Assembly: GCA_950295325.1 (NCBI GenBank)
Contig: OX485803.1
Coordinates: 24,368,001 to 24,432,000, forward strand
Direction of reading: 5' to 3'
From: Polytrichum commune
Lineage: Eukaryota > Streptophyta > Polytrichopsida > Polytrichales > Polytrichaceae
Length of the DNA: 64,000 bases
The notes below the pieces were generated by a model. The model did no database searches. It was not told where the DNA came from and worked only from the letters and a program-made list of their open reading frames with translations. Position 1 is the first letter of the stretch, and each line of letters begins with the position of its first letter. The translations under genes were made by a program, and so were the position numbers. Of this stretch, positions 12,301-23,324 are shown in pieces.

Positions 12301-12879
12301 ACATGCGTACAACTCTTCGATATATTACTCGTGCTGCAACACATGATGGGATCCAACACGGAATGAATGTCAAGAATATTCTAAATTTGTAACATAGGCT
12401 CCATCCATAAGTGGCAACATCGTGCTGTTGTGCTCAACCATCATATTGCAGTCGTGAAGCCACTTTATTACTCTAACCCTTCCTGTGATGACATGAAATG
12501 TAGAACAACTTCAATCTGTGTACAACTCTCTCACAAAATGCGCGTGCTGCAATTAAGTAACCACTGCAAAGCTAAATGTTGACAAGATAAGAGAAGAGGG
12601 GAATATTCTAGGTGCTTGATATAGATCCGAGGCTGGCTGGCTGGCTGGCTGGCTGGCTTACAGTGGAGAAGTGGAGAAGAGAGAGTGCAAGCTCCTGTTT
12701 CTATGAATCCACTCATCGTGGCCAGACTTGGCAGCGATTTCGGTGGGAGACGACAAGACCTTGCTCGCATGTGAAGCTTGTGGGTACCGCGGTTCCGAGC
12801 CCATTGTAAGCAACCCTTCCGCCATAGCTGCCGCCAGAGCTTGCCTCTGGGCCTCCTCGAAATCCGCCCCTGCCACCAT
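9320..12879 (-). CDS. GH63 mannosylglycerate/glucosylglycerate hydrolase-like protein, seven exons
   Basis: Minus-strand exons are 12879-12662, 12132-12009, 11852-11520, 11065-10863, 10654-10359, 10178-9995 and 9524-9320. All introns are GT-AG, the phases match at every junction, and the product is 520 residues. The family has an (alpha/alpha)6 catalytic fold and cleaves mannosylglycerate or glucosylglycerate, compatible solutes, to sugar and glycerate. Visible motifs are NDRGGYTVP then YPFQWNWDSA (residues 98-120, Asp118 expected acid), WYKARDPENKGVV, a YWRGPVWIIINWMI segment, and LREYFDPMTGNGCGG near the C-terminus (Glu476 expected base). Assignment of the acid/base pair rests on family knowledge. 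The first about 75 residues are Ala-rich and unlike the family core, so exon 1 is less certain; its ATG at 12879-12877 was chosen because upstream in-frame codons lack ATG. Introns 1 and 3 hold tandem repeats. A paralogue begins at 63056. Confidence 0.92.
11066..11519 (-). repeat. Four tandem repeats filling GH63 intron 3
   Basis: Repeat units of about 102-113 bases begin near 11073, 11183, 11296 and 11398, each opening with 'tccaggagcaagaa'-like sequence and ending with 'ttgacattgt...gcgctctg'. They occupy essentially the whole 454-base intron and stop at its splice sites. Divergence between units is moderate. Confidence 0.85.
12138..12552. repeat. Two-unit tandem duplication in GH63 intron 1
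   Basis: The phrase 'atccaacacggaatg' begins near 12147 and again near 12351, and 'cttcctgtgatgacatgaaa' near 12267 and 12479. The period is about 205-213 bases. The array lies between exons 1 and 2 of the GH63 gene and its left unit starts next to the exon 2 acceptor. Confidence 0.8.
12632..12659 (+). repeat. GGCT microsatellite beside the GH63 intron 1 donor
   Basis: About seven GGCT/GCTG repeats lie directly inside intron 1. On the gene's strand the donor GTAAGC runs straight into GCCA repeats. Length variation here would sit within a few bases of the splice site. Confidence 0.8.
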
Positions 12880-14014
12880 TGCTGCTGCCTGGCTGCCTTC
12901 CGCTCTCCACACTCACAACTTTGCGACACTGATCTTCTTCACCTGCAAGCAAAAGTTGCAACACCAACAGAAACGTCAGGAAAGAAAAAAACCAAAAAGG
13001 AGAAGAAGGGAAAAAAAAAACAGAGTAACCAATTAACCACTCTGTTAATTGCTCCAATTTCGATCAAGTTCCTCGTACCACAACAACATAATCCAGAACC
13101 ACATGCAATCTCTCCCTATACACGCCGATCAACCCCCCAACCCAACTTGCTCCAGACTTCTCTACATAACCTCCTCTCAAGGAGCCATTTCTTGAGCTAC
13201 TACCTGGCGTCCCAACAACAACATTAACAACTGGGAAATTCCTCCACCGATAACATAACATAACATAACACAACACAAAAAACAAAATTAAAAATCTCAC
13301 AAGCAAGACAACCTGGAATTCGCAGCACTGATTGGAGCTCGCATTCATTATGCAACACCAACCTCCAAAGAACTTTTACCTCCTGTCTGTCTTGTCTGTT
13401 TGTATGTCTGTCCGTGGTCCAGAATAACTTCTCAAGCGAAATGTGGCATTGCCCGTAGCTGCAGAATGGCTCGCATTGCAGCAGCAAGCACACAATTGCA
13501 CAGGACTACATGTAATAAGATGGAACGAGTGTCGTGATTCTCGAAGCAAAGGTGGGGGAAGATTGTGAGGACGCGGCACTCGGCAGCGATTGATGAGAGG
13601 AAAGGGAGAAAGGAGAGGAAGACGTGAGCCGATGAGTGCATTTTGTATACACGCAGAGACGGTAGGGGCCCACCAAGTGGGCCCGAGATAATATACGGTG
13701 GGGCCCACACGTCCTCCCTGGTATAATGGGGAGCCCTATAAAGCCCTATGGGCCTTTGAGACCCTCAATCAGGCATAGAAGACGAGCGAGCGGTGAATCT
13801 TGCCACAACGTTTCCACTTATTAAGATACCTAATGGGTCTTAAGTGGCTCGTTTTTTTAATCGGACCCCTACATTTCATTGGTATGTGGTTCGGTGAGGA
13901 CCAAATATCATGGACATGTGGGCCCTACAATATATGGACACATGTTTGAAAGAGATTGGACAATGATTTTCAAATATTTATAACTATTTCACACTCAAAA
14001 GTGAATGTAATTGG
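12880..14014 (-). promoter_or_regulatory. Upstream region of the GH63 gene
   Basis: This gene-free stretch is the likely promoter and 5' leader for the minus-strand GH63 gene. It contains a purine-rich tract (12975-13022), a TAACA pentamer run near 13250-13268 and GC-richer sequence at 13440-13760. I could not choose a TATA box or transcription start with confidence. A non-coding first exon could also lie here. The right end abuts the Copia element. Confidence 0.35.
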
Positions 14015-14320
14015 TGTTACAAAATGGGCACAAAACGAATACAAAAAGAGAAGCACATCATGCAGCCAAGATTGCATAATCCTTGAGGACTAGAGAGCAA
14101 GACCGAGAGTTCTATTATCTTCTCTCTCAACCTCGGTGTCCATTCAAAGTCTTTGATCATCTCCACCTCCTAAGAAGGTGAGTTGCCATATATCTAATAT
14201 TTTACACCTAGTTGTCATCCTACGATGACGAGGCATCATCGACAACGTAATATCTTATATATACCATGATGACAAGGTTGGGTCTACAAACACTTAGTCA
14301 TCGACACCAGTGTCATAATA
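14015..14320 (-). repeat. 3' LTR of the Copia element
   Basis: This runs from TGTTACAAAATGGG to GTCATAATA on the plus strand and is 306 bases long. It matches 19152-19486, apart from about 30 bases present only in the other LTR. It adjoins a polypurine tract on the internal side. Confidence 0.85.
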
Positions 14321-14654
14321 CTCCCCCTATACACAATGAGTCTAGTTTATACATCATGTTGTCTTCCCTCATTAAAAACCTTACTGTGATAAAAATCCTC
14401 ACAATTGAGATAAAATATCACGAGTGAAGGAAAATAATTTAATTTAATTTAATTTAATAAATGGATGGATGGGTGTGCCTAAACAATTTGCCTATGCCTA
14501 GTTGTTGGTAATGACTTAGTGAATGGCTTAGTTTTTTTTTAGATTCGAGATAAATGAAACGTTAGGTTATCAATAGACCTAACGTGCATCACATCTATAT
14601 CTGATCCCAATAGTTCATGAGTGGAAAAAAAAACTTTGGTAAGATGTGCTTGAT

Positions 14655-16071
14655 TTAGTCTCTTTTGATGTAGTCCGCCTTAATCTGAGTAATGCATGTT
14701 GCATTATCTTCATAGATCATTGTTGGAGATTCTGGAACATTGGGAAAACCACAAGAACCTTTGATGAAGCCACCCACCAGTCTCAACCAAATGCATTTGC
14801 GAGAAGCCTTGTGCAGGGTTATGATTACTAAATGGTTTGAGGATGTTGTCATAAAGCTCTACTTTGTTGACTTCCAAGATATTGTTGCTCCTTGTCTAAG
14901 GAAAATATAACATGTTTGTAATTTTCCTTTATGTGGATCGGAAAGGTAACCCACATCCACGTATCCTTTGATGTTGCTATCCTCTCCAACTTTATAAAAT
15001 AATCCCGGATCCTCACTACCCTTTAGGTATCGTAGGATATGTTTGACACCATTCCAATGTCATTTTGTTGGCTTAGCACTAAATATAGCCAATAAATTAA
15101 CGGCAAATACAATGCCAAGCCTGGTGCAATTTGCCAAATACATTAATGCACCTATTGTTGCCAAATATGGAGTCTTAGGTCCCAAACATTTCTCCCCCTC
15201 ATCACATGGTCTAAAATCATCCTTCTTTAGATCCAATGACCGTACCATCATTATGGAACTTAGTGGGTGAGCCACATCCATTGAGAAACGTTTGAGTAAC
15301 TTTCGAGTATACAAATTTTGATGTAGAAAAGTACTTTATGCAAGATATTCAACTTGTAGGCCAAAACAGAAGGTGGTTTCACCAAGATCTTTCATCTCAA
15401 ATCCACCTTTGAGTTGAGAAACAATCTCAAAGATGGTGTCAGTCATGTTAAGGTCATCAACATATACATCCACAATAACTACTTATGTGTGAATCCGTTT
15501 AATAAAAATACATGAACAAACCTCATTATTCTTAAATCTCCAATCTATTGAAAAATCTCTTAGATATTTGTATCACATCCTACCAGCCTATTTAAGGCCA
15601 TATAATGCCCTTTCTAGTTTAAGGCATTGTGGCTGTTTTTGAGGGTTTTAGAATTCCACCAACACTACATGTATATGTCAGTTGCTAAACTGTCATACAA
15701 GTATGCGGTAATTACATTCATCAACCTTGGTTCCAACTTCTTGTCAACTGCAAGACTTAGGAGATATATGAATGTAATTGAGTCCATCACATGGGAATAC
15801 GTCTCTTCATAATCAATGCCTAGACGTTGGATAAAGCTTTGGGCAACTAGTTGTGCTTTGTACCAGGGAATGTTTTCAAATTTGTTTGTTCCCTCACAAA
15901 CACCCATTTATAATCCACTGGGTTAACCCCTCTTGGCATAGTCTCAACTGGACTAAAGACCTTTTGTGATATCCAAGACTCTAGTCCAGATCTCATGGCC
16001 TCTTTCCACATAGGCCAATCACTTCGACTATGAGCCTCCGCTACAATAGTCCGATCACAATCATCGTCCAA
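14655..16071 (-). pseudogene. Copia reverse transcriptase-RNase H remnant
   Basis: Successive minus-strand fragments read as the C-terminal half of a Copia polyprotein. 15847-16071 carries the MPRGVNPVDYKWVF start of the reverse transcriptase. 15665-15907 continues it with LVAQSFIQRLGIDYEETYSHV. 15060-15314 has the thumb-side IGALMYLANCTR. 14655-14852 has the RNase H IYEDNATCI. Stops and frame changes separate them. In the family this enzyme copies element RNA into DNA; here it is dead. Confidence 0.88.
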
Positions 16072-16675
16072 GTTTTGTGATACATGGAAACAAAAGACAT
16101 CATCTAAATTTACATGCGCACGGTCCCATAACTTTCATGTCTTCACAAAGTCAATTGCAATTTTTGTTGAATTAACCAATGTTTTTCTTTCAGAGTCATC
16201 CAACTCAATGCTTGCAAACGTACTCTCGTGTGCCACACGTACCTCTATTTGGGTACGTCGTTTGCGAGGTTAAAGATCTCTACCACAACCTCTTTTCATA
16301 GGTGTGGTTTGAACGGCGGATCTCTCTAGACGTGGAAGAGCATTAACATCATGAATGTGTGACTTAGTCACATTTGTTCCATTATTAAATGAATAAAGTA
16401 GTCTATTAGCTCACTGATTCAAATCCAAAATGCATTCAACCTCTCTTTCACAGTATTGGATACAAGGATCTGGAAACATGTTTGGAGTAGATAAAACATT
16501 AAAATTGAAATCCTATATATATTTGAATGTCCTACCAAACATGGAAAAAAAATCTCATTGAAAAAACAATCAACAAATCTTCCTCATAGTAATTTATAGT
16601 TAGAGGATCTAAATATTCTATAATGTTGGATGTTTTATACCCAATATAAATTTATTTTCTCCTTTGAGGATCCAT

Positions 16676-17378
16676 CTAAGTTCTATATGGGGAAGAAATG
16701 GGCACTAATTCCTTACAACCTAAATTTCTTAGGTGTTTTATACTGGGTACTTCTCTAGACACTACTTCTATAGGTGTGATGGATTCTAGTAAGGAGGATC
16801 TTAAACGAACCAACATTCCAGCATGTAGGATAATATAACCTCGTATTGAAGTAGGAAGATTGGATCTCATAAATAATGTTCTAGTAATCGATTGTTATTT
16901 TTTAATAAAAAAAATTGTTAGACCATTTGTTTCATGAACATATGATAATGATCATTCTAATTCTAATGTAATTAACTCATAGTATATTCTAAATATTTGA
17001 GACTTAAATTTTCATGCACCATCTAAGCGTATGGACTAAATCAGATAATATGATAACCTAACCTAAAGTTGCATAATTTGTGCCAACAATCTAAGAAAAC
17101 TATATACTTATTAGCTAGAAGAGAGACATGTGACCATTTTATGGATGTGTCAATCAAGACAAAAAAATATCTAAACGTCAACATAATAGATTTATCGGAC
17201 TACAAATATCATTTTGAACCTTTTGAAGTATACCTAGGAGTTCATGTAGCAATTTCCATTTATGAGGTCGAGTAATAAATTTTCCCAACCCACGAAATTC
17301 ATAAGGTTTCATATCTTTTAACAAATTTAACACTTGAAGTTCGTGTATTTTTGTCTTGGGAATAATTTGCCTCATCAT
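16676..17378 (-). pseudogene. Copia integrase-region remnant
   Basis: The fragment at 16676-16870 contains VPSIKHLRNLGCKELVPISSPYR, shaped like the end of Copia integrase domains ('hLrvFGC...vp'). 17178-17378 may be part of the protease-integrase spacer. Neither frame is intact. The call depends partly on position between the gag and reverse transcriptase remnants. Confidence 0.6.
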
Positions 17379-18123
17379 TAAAATTCTCTAGTGTCCCACG
17401 CACTTATGTCATGTATTGATACTAAATATAAATATATCCCTCTCAGACGAATAAATTAAGGAAACGATGTATAAGCCTCAAGAGTATGTTGTGATATTTT
17501 CAATTGGGCATCCATCATAATTCAAAACATGCAACAACTCTTGATTGTCTTCCTCAGTTGTACAAAGGTAAAAACCGTTGCGTCGAATGATATCAAATGG
17601 CTACTAGTGATGGTAGTCATATGTTTTGTTATCATATTGACCTAGATACGAAAAATAATTCTTGTCACGAAGAATAGTATCGGTGATTGCACTATTTAGT
17701 AACAAAAATATATATTTAAAGTATTAAGTTAAGTGTCAACACTTCTGGTATGAGATTTCATATGTCCAAATTGAAAAGAAAAGATAACGCCCGTATCAGT
17801 TATACCGGCGTGAATATGAGCCCGTTGACCCTGTACTGATCATGGTGTCCCATGATGCAATATAGGATGTTATGCCTCCGTTATGTCCAAATTTATGTTG
17901 TCGTTTCATCGTATAACATCTTTGTGTACTCCATATATGAGGCGTATTTGTCACGTCGCTCGCCGTGTACTTTATAAAGTTTTACAAAATGAGGGGCAAT
18001 CTTATAATATTTGGCAACATGATCCATGTTCCCACACTTAGAACATGTATGAGTATCTCAAAAAATGATCATGTAAATAATAATTCCGAAAAAACGATAA
18101 TTTTGTGAAAATTGTGGAATGGA

Positions 18124-18600
18124 TCACTTACACGCTTGTTGAGTATCCCTTTGCGTTGGTGTTCGACTCATTTTCTCCATTTTCGGTCTTCTCCTCGATC
18201 CTTGGAATATGAACCGCATTGACGGTAAGTGTGTTGCATGATTTTGCATAGAAAATATTCTAGTAGGTCGTTCTCCATGGTTCTTTAATAATAGCTCATT
18301 TTTTTTCTCAACAAATAATAACACTAACATGAGATCCATATATTTAGTATATTGCATGTTTCGATATTATTGAGTCAATATAATATTGGCAGCATGAAAC
18401 ATGGATATAGTATTCTTTATCATGTACGCATTATCAATTGGTTCACTGCACAAAAATAGTTGGAATGTTATTTTATATATTTTAATATTATATTCGGCTA
18501 TGGTTGGATAATCTTGAATTTAAAGGTGTATCCAATCATAACAAACATTTGGCAAAAAAATGTTTGTTGATGATTAAACCAATTCTAAAGTGACACCCAC
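18124..18600 (-). pseudogene. Copia gag-region remnant
   Basis: The minus frame at 18124-18357 includes a stretch like LFVEKKNELLLKNHGERPT followed by basic residues, as in plant Copia gag just before the zinc knuckle. I did not find an intact CCHC knuckle. The position next to the 5' LTR supports the call. Confidence 0.5.
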
Positions 18601-19151
18601 AAAACATGAGTTGATGTCACATTAAGGTACTACAACAACAATGTTGGATCAAGATGATGTCGCATAAAGACTATTGTTTAAGCATCATAATGATGAGTAG
18701 GAATTTCTAAAGATAATTATTCTATTTTTTGCAAGGTTACGTGTCTATAGATGTAGTTTGGCATCAAGGGCCCATATTAAGTAATTGTCTCCATCATGTG
18801 CAAGGGGAGAAGAACTTAATTTTTCTAGGTGCATTATTTTTCCTTTAGAATTACGACTCTATATTGTGTACTATTCTTTTAAACAATTTTTCTTCTTTAA
18901 AATACTAGTAGCTTCAGAGACACAACAATTTCTAACCCCAAATTCAGTGCTACAAATCCTATACAAAAATATTATACACGCTCTATACTTCTATATTATA
19001 TTTCACTATGTTTTTCTCTCCTTCATATCACAACACCATATTTGGCTACATATTTTTTTCCTTCACCTCACAACACCCAACAAAAATATTGTTCAACAAA
19101 ATTCCACTACAAAATCACAATTCCATTGCTTCGAGCTTCGTGTTGATAACG

Positions 19152-19486
19152 TGTTACAAAATGGGTACAAACATAAATACAAAATGAGAAGCACATCATG
19201 CAAGCAAGATTGCATAATCCTTGAGGACTAGAGAGCTAGACTGAGACTTTTATTATCTTCTTTCTCAACCTCGGTGTCCATTCAAAGTCTTTGATCATCT
19301 CCACCTCCTAAGATGGTGAGGTGCTATACATCTAATATCTTACACCTCTACGATGATGGGACCATACCGACACCTAGTTGTCATCCTATGATGACAAGAT
19401 GTCATTGACAACGTAATATTTTATGTAGACCACAATGACCAAGTTGGGTCTACAGACACTTCGTCATCAACGGTAGTGTCATAATA
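19152..19486 (-). repeat. 5' LTR of the Copia element
   Basis: This 335-base LTR starts with TGTTACAAAATGGG on the plus strand. It carries an internal partial duplication around 19350-19400 ('ctacgatgatg', 'cctatgatgac') absent from its partner. Internally it is followed on the minus strand by TTATCAACAC, which resembles an initiator-tRNA primer site only weakly. Confidence 0.85.
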
Positions 19487-19740
19487 AGTGGGAGGGCACG
19501 TGTCTCCAATATAGAAATCAATAAACATGTACGTTCGATACCCACAACTAAATCAAAGGAGGTTCAATTTCAAATTCAGTTTTTACATATGTTTCATCGT
19601 ACATTTGTTGATGCAACATGAGTTTTATTGTGTGAATGTAATTGGTAGAAGTTGGAGAACATGAAAAACAAACCAAATAACACCCATATTCCTCAACACT
19701 TAAAGGATCTAGGGGTGGGGATACCACCTTATACACAATT
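19487..19740 (+). repeat. Dispersed repeat, copy 2
   Basis: This matches 8545-8740 in order, beginning with 'agtgggagg' and including 'agaaatcaataaacatg' and 'aacacccatat'. It abuts the right end of the Copia element. Confidence 0.6.
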
Positions 19741-21462
19741 TATATGGGTGTCACCAAGTTAAGAAATCTTATCTTATGTATTTATGTGTTTAAAACCTTC
19801 TTATGTATATTGAGCATGTAGGGGCCAACATGTTGACATTCATGTTAATGATATACCAATGTTTGTTTTTCTTTTCTTTTATGTATGCACGGTGATGCAA
19901 GTGTAAAAACAAAAGAGAGAGCGCACAATAGTGTTGTCATAATGTCATGCACACATTGTTCATTAGTTTCACCCTAAATATGAACTCACAAATGAGTGTA
20001 TAAAAAGGTTTATCTCATATTACAAGGAGACCAAGCCGCCCAACTTCAAAGTAATGTTGTAATATAACCATTAGGGAAATAATGAGGTTAGGTTAGGGCC
20101 CCAAGTTTTGGAAGGTATTGTTTGGTTTTCAAAAAATCAAAAAGGGGAAACTTGGATCCCTAGAATGTCCAATAATCCACCATATCATAGCAAGAGGGGC
20201 CCACAACCAATAACGGTTCCCGGGGGATTGCACAAATTGTTTGAATCACAAACATGTTCTTGTCTTGCCAATGACTTGAGTGGTGCCAAGTGTGATATGC
20301 CAAGTATTATTTGCATTCCACCTTACATCTTTTGGGGATGATGTTCTTTCCTTCCTTCCCTTCTTCCTTCCTCCCAAGGTTAAACTTGATGGACTTTGTT
20401 GAGAGCACTTGCAAGGGTTTTTGAGAGGATACTTGAACGAGCATATGCTAATGTTTCTTGTGCAACATACATCTTTAATTTTAGAGCATGCATACTTTGA
20501 GGCAAAACATAATCATTTATGCTTAAAATTTCTTTAAAGGATTGCATAGCCTCAATGCTAAATAACATTAAACAAACCCCAAATGGAACAAGGCCACATG
20601 CTTTGAGAACCACCTTGCATGTCAATACACGAGGTTTGTTATTGTGCTTTGATGGTATTCCATGCATTTTCTTTTGAGAGCTCATGCAAAGGTTTTTGAG
20701 AACTAATTGGAGTGAAGTTTTGTTAAGATTTTTTTTCTTTTGATTGTAATTTGTTTGTGATTCTTCTTGGCCCTCCTTCACTATCAACAACGGGTTCGTC
20801 TTTGTTGACAATAGGTTCTTCAAAGTGGTGAAATGAAGTTGCATCAAAGATTTTTTCTACAAACCCATCGACTCCTAACACGCTCAATTGTATCCCCATT
20901 ATGCACTATGTTGTGCTACACTCGATGCCAATAATTTCTCGTGATGATTTTGAATAGATTCTTCTAAACAAAGGTCAAGGTCCAATATTTTTGGTAAGTC
21001 ATACTTTCGAAACATATGGAACCCATGGTCAAAAGTTTGTGAGAGAACACTTTTCTTGGTTTTAGCTCTTGAATGTTGCGTGTGTTGTTGGTAGGTTGCT
21101 TTAGCTGCCTTGTGGGAAATTGCATGTCTTGGCATGACCACATAGATAGCTTGCCATAAGTTGAGATAAACCATGGAGTATGCTTTACTAAGACATATTG
21201 TCGAAAACTAGGTGATTGAATTCACACTAAATTAGATTAATTTGGCATTACATTTCAAGAAGTTGATCATTATTAGTTATATAGGTTCAATGCTTTTAGA
21301 AGCATATTCATTATGGTAAATAGTGTGGGAAAATGTATAATGTGACTTCCTTGGGCAACCCTATAGTGTAGGAACCCTTGTTCCATGGGCACCTCATCAT
21401 GATGCAATCCAATGATTATAAAGTGAGTGCTATTTTTACATCGTTGAAAATTTGGTGTGCAC
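19741..21462. other. Gene-free stretch with two unrecognised minus-strand frames
   Basis: The longest minus-strand frame (20380-20847, 155 codons) is hydrophilic then mildly hydrophobic. A second (20899-21174, 91 codons) follows upstream on the same strand. Neither resembles a family I know. Joined in one frame they meet stops, so they may be one decayed transposon gene. CTTCC repeats occur near 20345-20375. Confidence 0.35.
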
Positions 21463-21464
21463 TA

Positions 21465-21952
21465 CATTCCACCCTCAATAAATGTTACACTTATAAATGT
21501 TAACTCATTATATTTGTTAACAAAATCGTACTCCCCTCATATTGCTAACTAGAATGTTAACTATGTTAAATGCTAACAATAATTTACTCCCATCTTTGTT
21601 AATTTGCCACTTATAAATGTTAACCTACGAAATACATCCAATACTGTGTGATGACATCCATTACATTGACTCACAATCTTTCAAAGTGGCAAAAGCCACC
21701 AAATTTGACTTTTGTGATCAAATTATTCATCTGGTTTATATTGATTCTTATTTTGTTTCATAAAAATAAAAGATTGATTTGATACACATATTTTATATAT
21801 GATAAATTTGCAAAACTCTCCCTTCATAATTGTAATGAATTTATATTTGTTAAGCATTCAAAAAGCTCCCTTTATAACTGTTACAATGTTAACTCACTAT
21901 AAATGTAAGGAAAATTTTACTCTAGAGCCTAACATTTATAGAGGGTGGACTG
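21465..21952 (-). mobile_element. 488-bp Emigrant-like MITE, TA target
   Basis: The element ends in CATTCCACCCTCAATAAAT and its complement-type GAGGGTGGACTG, flanked by TA on both sides. It is exactly as long as the copy at 60659-61146 and lies in the opposite orientation. The termini resemble the Emigrant/Lemi1 group of pogo-type elements (CAGT...ACCTCTATAAAT). It has no coding capacity. Confidence 0.9.
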
Positions 21953-22192
21953 TAATGTGTACCATACGAGGCATTTGAGTGTTCGAAATAGGGTGTATTA
22001 TATCAGCCAATTCAAAGAACATTGTATATGTGTTATGTGGCGTCACTAGTGTCATCATGTGTATATCACACTACTAGCCCACTTGGCACGATAGAACATT
22101 GTGTTCATAATAAGATATATCATGGAGTCAAGCAATGCAAACTCAATGCAAATACCTTCTTCATATGTCATGTGCCACCAACGCTATCATTA

Positions 22193-23321
22193 GGGCCGGT
22201 TTACACTATGGACCATGAAGTTGGACCATGGAAGATGACCTTTGTCAATGGTCCGAGTTCATGGTCCGACTTTCATGGTCCAACTTCATAAAAAAATAGT
22301 TTTAGGAGACTTGGGCCCCTCACTAGATGTAAACCGAATGTGGACCAAGAAGAATGACGTACCATACACCAAAATGTAAAGGTGGTGATTTTTTTAATAC
22401 ATGTCCAAAAAGGGCAATTTTGAATAAAATTCAGTTTGACCATTCTCTTCACTTTTCTTGGGCTTCACTTGTCTTCACTTCTTGTTAAATGTGTCGAAGA
22501 TGTGGCTCGCAAATCTTCTCACAACAATTTTTACCAAAAAATGAGTGATTTAATTTGTACATGTTCATTGCAATTTACATGTGACATGTACCTTGTGTTG
22601 TCACTACATTAAATAAGATGTATAGTGTTTGATTATATTTAATGTTGTTATTACCATAGCTTGCTCAACACTAAAGTTCAATTCTTTGATGATTAGTGTT
22701 AGAAGATTTCCCATTGCAGTTCTTTTGACCACCCTGATCTACAGTCACTAAACGACTACAGATGTTTCTTCTTCGTTTTTCAACTGTAATTTTACATTTT
22801 CTTGGGGCTTGTAACATACCGTTGGAAAGGTTTTTTTCAAAACCTTTCCAACGGTATATTACAAGCCCACAAATTCCAAACCTTTCAGTTGGTAGAGCCA
22901 ACAAACAAATCTGCACTCAAATTCTTGAGTTTTAGATGTCCCACGTTGTTTGGTGAAACGCGTGGGAGCCGGTTTAAGGGGTAGGGCAAGGTAGTAATGG
23001 CATATCTCATGGACTATGATATGACTAAGGCACATAGAGGGTAGATTCATTAAAATTTACTAAAATTGCATTTCTTTGCCATGGCCCTTGCCTTTTCCTA
23101 CCGGACCACCTCTCTTGCCTCTCTCACCGCAAAACTTGTTGGACCATGTCAGTGCATTTATTAGGCCTTAAAAACTATATTTTGGGGACCTCGACCTTCA
23201 TGGTCCCTCTGACATTTTTTTCTTTGTGTAAACCGAAGTTGTCCCGAGACAACTTCAGCAGCCAATCAGCTGCCTTGCAGAGCCATGGTCCAACTTCATG
23301 GTCCATAGTGTAAACCGGCCC
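22193..23321 (+). mobile_element. 1129-bp TIR element, TTA target
   Basis: Termini are GGGCCGGTTTACACTATGGA and its near-perfect complement ending CCGGCCC, followed by extended inverted sequence (ATGAAGTTGGACC). TTA flanks both ends. It is longer than its relatives and contains a fragment of the 230-bp tandem repeat (22600-22700) and a strong hairpin (22805-22868). No transposase was seen. Confidence 0.9.
22805..22868. repeat. Near-perfect hairpin nested in the TIR element
   Basis: The arms GGCTTGTAACATACCGTTGG and its complement (one or two mismatches), extended by AAAGGTTTT, face each other across only a few bases. The stem is about 28 base pairs. It lies in the middle of the 22193-23321 element and could be a nested foldback element. 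Confidence 0.85.
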
Positions 23322-23324
23322 TTA

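Larger units (their letters stand above)
14015..19486 (-). mobile_element. Degenerate Ty1/Copia LTR retrotransposon
   Basis: Two related LTRs enclose a minus-strand internal region in Copia order. Short fragments resemble gag (18124-18600), integrase and connector (16676-17378), reverse transcriptase (15060-16071, with PVDYKWVF, IGALMYLANCTR and a SVxA-like NLLAIFS stretch) and RNase H (14655-14852, IYEDNATCI and QIKADYIK). Each frame is interrupted by stops and shifts, so no product can be made. A polypurine tract (AGGGGGAG on the minus strand) abuts the 14015-14320 LTR. The flanking five bases are ATTGG and AGTGG, a possible target duplication with one change. Confidence 0.9.

Noticed and set aside
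12531-13057. Other minus-strand frames overlapping GH63 exon 1
   Set aside because: They cannot be joined in phase to exon 2; only the frame starting at 12879 gives a matching CT/A junction.
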